This document shows, piece after piece, positions 14,409-18,234 of a stretch of DNA of 18,234 bases (the stretch's first letter is position 1; each line of letters begins with the position of its first letter). The stretch spans positions 1-18,234 of the forward strand of contig JBJENW010000104.1 in NCBI GenBank assembly GCA_051880395.1, given 5' to 3'. Source of the DNA: JBJENW01 sp051880395. Lineage in GTDB: Bacteria; Bacillota; Clostridia; Lachnospirales; Lachnospiraceae. The position numbers and the translations under genes were made by a program. A model generated the notes under the pieces. It was not told where the DNA came from. It ran no database searches and worked only from the letters and a program-made list of their open reading frames with translations.

Positions 14409-14626
14409 CAGCTAATCCGATTTTACTTCAGAAAAAATACAGCCGTGTCATTGAGTGCTTTGCTAAACAGCAGGGATTTTCACTGGATACGGCATTGGAT
14501 TTCTTTTACCATTCCGAGACCTATCAGCTGATTCGTGACGGTGTATCGGATATGCACTGCATGAGCGATGCGTATCTGGCAGAGGAACTGGAACAGGAAT
14601 ATGCTGAGAAAAATGCGGGATACTAA
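14405..14626 (+). CDS. DUF3791-like small protein
   Basis: A 73-aa protein (MTANPILLQKKYSRVIECFA, then LDFFYHSETYQLIRDGVSDM and LAEELEQEY). It is helical and acidic at the end, a type commonly annotated DUF3791 and placed after DUF3990. The start ATG overlaps the stop of the DUF3990 gene (ATGA, 14405-14408), with GGGAG upstream. It could be a second partner or antitoxin for the DUF3990 protein. Confidence 0.75.
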   Translation: MTANPILLQKKYSRVIECFAKQQGFSLDTALDFFYHSETYQLIRDGVSDMHCMSDAYLAEELEQEYAEKNAGY

Positions 14627-14696
14627 GGAAGAACAAATTTGAGGATAAGCTGAATGAAGAAGTTCTGGAAAAAGCAAAGATAATCCACATTAGTTT

Positions 14697-14719
14697 TGTG
14701 ACACTGACATAACATCCGC
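14697..14719 (+). repeat. repeat R, short copy 1
   Basis: TGTGACACTGACATAACATC followed by CGC. It agrees with the first 23 bases of the longer copies at 14851 and 17340 at most positions. It is 33 bases from copy 2, a spacing that recalls the multiple terminal repeats of IS21-type elements. Confidence 0.55.
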
Positions 14720-14729
14720 CCACCCATCT

Positions 14730-14752
14730 TGTAACAACAATATAACATCCTC
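14730..14752 (+). repeat. repeat R, short copy 2
   Basis: TGTAACAACAATATAACATC followed by CTC, a weaker copy of the same motif in the same orientation. Confidence 0.5.
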
Positions 14753-14763
14753 TATACAGAAAC

Positions 14764-14809
14764 ATGCGGTTTTAAGCCATTATCATGGCAAAAAAGCCGC
14801 ATATTTTTT
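14764..14809 (+). terminator. rho-independent terminator downstream of the DUF3791-DUF3990 operon
   Basis: ATGCGG (14764-14769) pairs with CCGCAT (14797-14802), extended by a T-G wobble and three T-A pairs, with an inner GCCAT/ATGGC stem. TTTTTT follows at 14804-14809. It lies 138 bases after the last gene of the operon. Confidence 0.75.
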
Positions 14810-14820
14810 CGCCATGCGTG

Positions 14821-14849
14821 CAAAAATCCGTCCGGTGGACGAATTTTTG
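14821..14849. repeat. 29-nt near-perfect hairpin
   Basis: CAAAAATCCGTCC pairs with GGACGAATTTTTG over a three-base GGT loop, 12 of 13 pairs. TTTTTG is part of the stem; a weak terminator on the plus strand is possible, but it stands only 11 bases after a better one. Confidence 0.5.
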
Positions 14850-14850
14850 T

Positions 14851-14909
14851 TGTAGCAATGACTTGACATCCTCGGGAGCGTTGTGTGTGAGGGATAGTCT
14901 GCCAATATA
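14851..14909 (+). repeat. repeat R, long copy A
   Basis: A 59-bp sequence that recurs as 58 bp at 17340-17397 in the same orientation with about ten differences. TTGTGTGTGAGGGATAGT is identical in both, and both end CCAATATA. The two copies bracket the ATPase remnant and the BIG2 gene. Confidence 0.8.
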
Positions 14910-15027
14910 AATAGCCTTTTTGTGTATAATACTAGAAGATTAAATCTGCCTTTTTGTGAAAAAAATATATTGGATAAAACTGCCTTTTATGAGTTTAATA
15001 GAACTAAAGTAGGAAGGAGGGAATTTT

Positions 15028-15281
15028 TTGAAACGTAAAATATATGATCGTCTGTTAGAATGGAAAGAAAAGGATAATGGAAACTGTGCATTGTTATTGG
15101 ATGGAGCATGGCGTGTGGGTAAAAGCTATATTGCAGAACAATTAGGAAGCATTCCGCATTAGATAAATTCAGAAATAAATTTAAGGGGAAAATTGGGTAG
15201 CCTTATATTTTGTACACAAAAGATATTCTCATAAAAGAAAATGTAATTCATTTACCGATTAATATGGCAATGTTTTTGTAA
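15028..15281 (+). pseudogene. AAA ATPase (DUF4143-type), internally deleted remnant
   Basis: It begins at TTG 15028 with an excellent AGGAAGGAGGG site: MKRKIYDRLLEWKEKDNGNC, then LLLDGAWRVGKSYIAEQLG. This is the start of the archaeal-type/DUF4143 ATPases, with Walker A as GAWRVGKS (usually GARRVGKS). The frame stops at 15160-15162. In another frame the C-terminal end of the same family resumes: HSALDKFRNKFKGKIG, an in-frame TAG, then PYILYTKDILIKENVIHLP and NMAMFL before TAA 15279-15281. Roughly 1 kb of the middle is missing and the join near 15147 changes frame. The gene is dead. N- and C-terminal pieces in correct order indicate deletion rather than insertion. Confidence 0.8.
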
Positions 15282-15619
15282 TGGAGCAATCAGATGTGGT
15301 TTTGGAAAAGAAACGGATAAAATGACAAATTTAAGAATAAAGAAGCTGGTACTGTCGAGAACAAAATGACCGGAGGAAAGATCAGAGTATACAGTAGCTG
15401 TTCAGTTCCTCCGGAGTAAGGCTCAGGTCACCGGCGCCAATCTCAAGTACGTGCTGGCCAAGTATTAATTTTTCTCCCAGGGAAAAACAGGGTTCTGGCT
15501 GACCAGAATGAGGTGAAGGCAGGACGAAGCGTGAAGTGCCAGGGAGAAAAAAAGTTCAAGGGCCGCTTTCGCTACATCTAAAATCAATCAGTAGCGAAAG
15601 CGGTCGCACATTAACCATA
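15282..15619. other. gene-free stretch with structured, G+C-richer DNA
   Basis: No intact gene. A 32-codon open tail (15370-15468, PEERSEYTVAVQFLRSKAQV, then TGANLKYVLAKY) is richer in G+C than its surroundings and may be the end of a foreign gene. CCGGAGGAA (15370-15378) is inverted at 15406-15414. TTTTTCTCCC (15469-15478) pairs with GGGAGAAAAA (15542-15551) around an inner TTCTGG/CCAGAA hairpin (15493-15508). The terminator hairpin of the BIG2 gene closes the stretch. Confidence 0.5.
15547..15603 (-). terminator. terminator of the BIG2 gene
   Basis: CCGCTTTCGCTAC (15563-15575) and GTAGCGAAAGCGG (15591-15603) form a perfect 13-bp stem 17 bases beyond the BIG2 stop. On the minus strand a run of seven T (15547-15553) follows after nine bases, farther than usual. 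The strong stem makes termination likely. Confidence 0.6.
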
Positions 15620-17218
15620 TTAAGAAGCGGAAACCACTTTCAGTTTAACATTCTCGAGAGGGTCAAAGAAGTCTGTCTTGGTGGTAAAAGTTTTTGATTT
15701 ACCCCGGGGGATGGAAGAATTGATATTGATATATCCACTAACTTCTTCGTTTAAGGTACCAATGTAATATATTTTTACCTTTGTCAGATTTTTGGAGGAG
15801 TTATTTGTTATGGTATATTCGAGGCAGGCTTTGGAACCATCCCAGTAGGAGCGCTTCAGTTTGATTTTCACGTCGTTCAGGGAGAATTTCTTAATGATTT
15901 TAACTTTAATGGTTTTTTTCGTGCCATTGTTGAAAGTAACGACCACTTTGTCTGAGGTGGAGGTGCCGGAAAAGTTCTTGTTTGCGGTCAGCGTCAAGGA
16001 TCTGGCATTGGAGGAAATCTTCGCAGACAGACGACCTTTGGAGCTGGTTGCTTTTCTGATATAGATGCCGTTTGAACTTTTGTTTGCGGAAAGAGTACGG
16101 CTATTTCCTTTGTTCAGGGTTACAGAGGATGCAAGAACAATTTTGGGTTTGGAAACCTTGACACGTATAGAAAATTTCTTTTTTCCACAGGTAAAGGTGA
16201 GGACAGCAGAACCTGCTTTTTTTCCGCGGATAATGGGTTCATTACCGCTTTTTGCTACGCTTACGACACTGCTCTTGGAAGACTTCACCGTGTAGTTGGG
16301 AGTTCCGAAGAGTAGGACTACTCCTTTAGCCGCAAGATTCATCTTTGTGCCAAGAACACAGGAAATGCTGCTACGCTGCCGACTGATGGTGGATGGATTT
16401 ACTGTTACTGTGAAAGAAGCGGATTTTCCATAAGCATTGGTCACCGTGATCGTGCACTTGCCGGCCTTTTTCAGCGTTATTTTTCCGGTGGAAGAAGAAA
16501 CAGATGCTACAGAGGAATCGCTGGATGTCGCTTTTACAATTTTATAATTACCCTGTTGATTTGCAACTATCTCGGTGAGATAAAAGATATAATTGACATA
16601 GCCGGAAACACTCGTTTTATTCAGTTTCACACTGGGTGAGACACCGGATTCCAGGGAAATCGATACGTTTACCTGGAACTGAACGGAATATTGTACGTTG
16701 TCAATAGAGATAGTTTCACCGTATTTTTCAAAGAGCGTTTGGATGTCATATACGTCCGGAAGCGTGGCCTCAAAGTTAAAGCAATTCAGATCATATGCTT
16801 CGACAGAGGAGTAGGTCCGTGAGAAGGAACTGACCAGTTCATCATTGTTATATACAGGATTGAGATAGTCACGATCATAGAGGCAACAGATGTTCATTTT
16901 CCCATTGAGCAGATTCAACATCAGAGGTTCTGTGGCAAGATCCGTCGTTTCAGAGCCGGAACTAATCCATGCATGGTTATAGATAGGGGTAATGGAGACT
17001 GTAACTTTGTATTTGTTACTATCCTCTAACCAGTCATCGGTTAATCCCAGATCTGTATTAATCGTCACATCGTACGATTCTTCTCCATTCACGTTATAGG
17101 TTTGAGTGGTATAGGAAACTTCTTTCAGCGTTTCGCTGGCGCTGGCGTCCAGTCTGCAGATGCCGAAAAACATCAGAATGCAGAAAAACGTTAAAAATAA
17201 TAATGGTTTATTTTTCAT
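15620..17218 (-). CDS. secreted protein with bacterial Ig-like (BIG2) domain
   Basis: A 532-aa secreted protein. Residues 1-27 are a signal peptide (MKNKPLLFLTFFCILMFFGI, then CRLDASAS) with cleavage expected after ASA. The first 200 residues are unlike any family I know. From about 210 to 275 a BIG2 Ig-like domain is clear (KLNKTSVSGYV ... TSSDSSVASVSSSTGKITLK ... KAGKCTITVTN). Further beta-rich, lysine/serine-rich Ig-like repeats run to about 440, and a last beta domain (YWDGSKACLEYTITNNSS) has the look of a FxLYD-type cell-surface module. No LPXTG or membrane anchor is present, so it is released or held non-covalently. The ATG at 17218 has AAAGGAGG upstream. It is a single gene, convergent with the ATPase remnant. 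A role in adhesion or wall binding is inferred. Confidence 0.85.
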   Translation of the reverse strand: MKNKPLLFLTFFCILMFFGICRLDASASETLKEVSYTTQTYNVNGEESYDVTINTDLGLTDDWLEDSNKYKVTVSITPIYNHAWISSGSETTDLATEPLMLNLLNGKMNICCLYDRDYLNPVYNNDELVSSFSRTYSSVEAYDLNCFNFEATLPDVYDIQTLFEKYGETISIDNVQYSVQFQVNVSISLESGVSPSVKLNKTSVSGYVNYIFYLTEIVANQQGNYKIVKATSSDSSVASVSSSTGKITLKKAGKCTITVTNAYGKSASFTVTVNPSTISRQRSSISCVLGTKMNLAAKGVVLLFGTPNYTVKSSKSSVVSVAKSGNEPIIRGKKAGSAVLTFTCGKKKFSIRVKVSKPKIVLASSVTLNKGNSRTLSANKSSNGIYIRKATSSKGRLSAKISSNARSLTLTANKNFSGTSTSDKVVVTFNNGTKKTIKVKIIKKFSLNDVKIKLKRSYWDGSKACLEYTITNNSSKNLTKVKIYYIGTLNEEVSGYININSSIPRGKSKTFTTKTDFFDPLENVKLKVVSAS

Positions 17219-17339
17219 AGAAATCCTCCTTTCTTTTTCTGATATTATTGTAACAGAGGAAAAGAAGAGAAGCTATTAACCAAAGGTTAGGTTCATGGTT
17301 GTTTCATGAAAGATAATAGAATATGCCTCCCCCCCATTT

Positions 17340-17397
17340 TGTGACAATGACTTAACATCTTCGGGGTGTTGTGTGTGAGGGATAGTATACCAATATA
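17340..17397 (+). repeat. repeat R, long copy B
   Basis: A 58-bp copy matching 14851-14909 in the same orientation. It begins TGTGACAATGACTTAACATC and ends CCAATATA. It lies between the BIG2 gene and the ppk promoter. Confidence 0.8.
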
Positions 17398-17440
17398 GTT
17401 TTGAAATCTTACATAAATTTAACGCAAGTATTCCCTGGAT

Positions 17441-17471
17441 TTGACACAAACGACTTATACTCTTCTATAAA
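17441..17471 (+). promoter_or_regulatory. predicted ppk promoter
   Basis: TTGACA (17441-17446) with TATAAA (17466-17471) 19 bp away, 38 bp before the ppk start codon. The spacer is a little long; no other better pair is seen. Confidence 0.45.
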
Positions 17472-17508
17472 AAAGGCACAATGCTTTTTGGGGAAAGGAA
17501 CCTTACAG

Positions 17509-18234
17509 ATGAAAAAAGAAGACAAAAAGTCAAAAAAAACAACTGAAATACCATATATGATGAATAGAGAACTGTCATGGCTCAAATTTAATGAAAGAGT
17601 ATTAAATGAGGCAGGAAATCCAAGAGTACCGCTGGCGGAACGTTTGACATTTGCAGCTATTTATCAGTCGAATCTGGATGAATTTTACAGAGTGAGGGTC
17701 GGCACTCTCATGGATCAGATGGAGTCTTCGGAAGTGGTGCGGGAAAATAAGACCAACATGACCAGTGAAGAACAGGTGAAAGCAATCTTGAAAGCTACAA
17801 AAGAATTAGATCTGAAGAAAGCTGTGATATATGAACAGCTTATGGGAGAACTGGAACCAAAAGGGATACGTCTGATTAATTTTAATAAATTGTCAGCGGA
17901 AGAGGGAAAACTTCTGGAAACATATTTTGATCAGGAGATCGCACCATATTTATCAGCGAATATTGTAAGCAAACAGCAGCCTTTCCCATTTTTGAAAAAT
18001 AAAGATATTTATGCGGCAGCGCTTTTGGAAACAAAAGGGGGAAAGACAAAAATTGCTATTATTCCATGTAGCAATAATGTTTTTAAACGTTTGATTGACA
18101 TCCCGACCAGAAGAGGAACTTTTATGCTTTCAGAAGAGTTGATTCTTCATTTCCTTCCTAAAATGTTTAAAAATTATGAGGTAAAAGAGAAATCGCTGCT
18201 TCGTGTTACAAGAAATGCAGATATAGATACAGAG
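17509..18234 (+). CDS. ppk1: polyphosphate kinase 1, 5' part (runs off the window)
   Basis: 242 codons of an open frame that reaches the right edge without a stop. The start MKKEDKKSKKTTEIPYMMNR is followed by NRELSWLKFNERVLNEAGNP, the conserved opening of PPK1, and by NLDEFYRVRVGTL. This is the N-terminal domain of about 100 residues, then the head domain (about 120 to the edge, including YLSANIVSKQQPFPFLKNKD). The catalytic His and the ATP-binding domains would lie beyond the window. PPK1 makes polyphosphate reversibly from ATP at the membrane or in the cytoplasm. The ATG has GGGGAAAGGA upstream. A monocistronic start is suggested by the promoter and by the divergent BIG2 gene. Confidence 0.93.
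   Translation, partial: MKKEDKKSKKTTEIPYMMNRELSWLKFNERVLNEAGNPRVPLAERLTFAAIYQSNLDEFYRVRVGTLMDQMESSEVVRENKTNMTSEEQVKAILKATKELDLKKAVIYEQLMGELEPKGIRLINFNKLSAEEGKLLETYFDQEIAPYLSANIVSKQQPFPFLKNKDIYAAALLETKGGKTKIAIIPCSNNVFKRLIDIPTRRGTFMLSEELILHFLPKMFKNYEVKEKSLLRVTRNADIDTE

Larger units (their letters stand above)
14627..15027. other. gene-free stretch with repeats, hairpins and a terminator
   Basis: About 400 bases without an intact gene. It holds two short copies and one long copy of repeat R, the terminator at 14764-14809 and the hairpin at 14821-14849. From 14910 an A+T-rich segment includes TGTGTATAATACT near 14931, a possible -10, leading to the ribosome site of the ATPase remnant. A 27-codon open tail (14629-14712, KNKFEDKLNEEVLEKAKI...) may be a decayed gene end, but this is weak. 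Confidence 0.6.

Noticed and set aside
14629..14712. Open tail KNKFEDKLNEEVLEKAKI as a gene
   Set aside because: Only 27 codons, no start, and partly formed by repeat copy 1; too weak to call beyond a possible remnant.
14463..14765. 100-codon minus-strand frame over the DUF3791-like gene
   Set aside because: It runs through repeat copies and opposite a coupled gene; no motif or ribosome site.
14764..14849. CRISPR-like series of hairpins and repeats
   Set aside because: Only a terminator and one other hairpin, with unrelated sequences and no regular repeat-spacer spacing; no cas genes in the window.
1..18234. tRNA or rRNA genes, including a tRNA as integration target
   Set aside because: No cloverleaf-like or rRNA-like sequence was recognised on either strand; the integration target is the S8 coding sequence.

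Overview
The window looks like chromosomal DNA from a gut-type Lachnospiraceae relative (low-to-middle G+C Firmicutes, of the Blautia / [Ruminococcus] / Dorea kind). This rests on strong AGGAGG ribosome sites, a Csp-type subtilisin gene, small DUF3791/DUF3990 genes, a DUF4143-type ATPase remnant and TTG/GTG starts. It is an inference from gene content, not a database match.

The main observation is that one subtilisin-family (S8) gene is split in two. Its upstream part ends at about position 85 and its downstream part resumes at about 12578. Between the halves lies a 12.5-kb insertion bounded by a 7-bp direct repeat, CACATGA (79-85 and 12578-12584). Joining the halves across one copy of the repeat restores an uninterrupted in-frame protein (...NTYGSH|DGSSLLERFIDD...). 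The insertion carries one large serine recombinase, the likely integrase, and no recognisable conjugation or mobilisation genes. It appears to be a compact serine-integrase element, or the relic of one.

The element has three parts. (1) 126-8765 is a sucrose / fructo-oligosaccharide locus: a divergent LacI-type repressor, then lipoprotein binding protein, two CUT1 permeases, GH32 beta-fructosidase, PfkB fructokinase and a GH13_4 (amylosucrase-like) enzyme, ending in a rho-independent terminator. Two nearly identical LacI operators in opposite orientation flank the operon promoter. Imported sugar would be split by GH32 or by the GH13_4 enzyme, both releasing fructose for the kinase; no ABC ATPase is encoded. 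(2) 8920-10532 is a small ORF translationally coupled to the recombinase. (3) 10683-12501 is an XRE regulator, an ImmA/IrrE-type metallopeptidase and a PIN-domain protein in a tight operon with its own promoter and terminator, which looks like a toxin-antitoxin, maintenance or defence module next to the right end.

Right of the element come the 3' part of the S8 gene (to 13500), a three-gene overlapping operon DUF3791 - DUF3990 (ADP-ribosyltransferase-like) - DUF3791-like (13702-14626), and a worn stretch (14627-15619). That stretch holds repeats, hairpins, a terminator and an internally deleted AAA ATPase pseudogene. A secreted Ig-like (BIG2) protein follows on the minus strand (15620-17218). 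Last is the start of polyphosphate kinase ppk1 (17509 to the window edge). A repeat of about 58 bp occurs on both sides of the ATPase-remnant/BIG2 block, and two shorter related copies lie just upstream.
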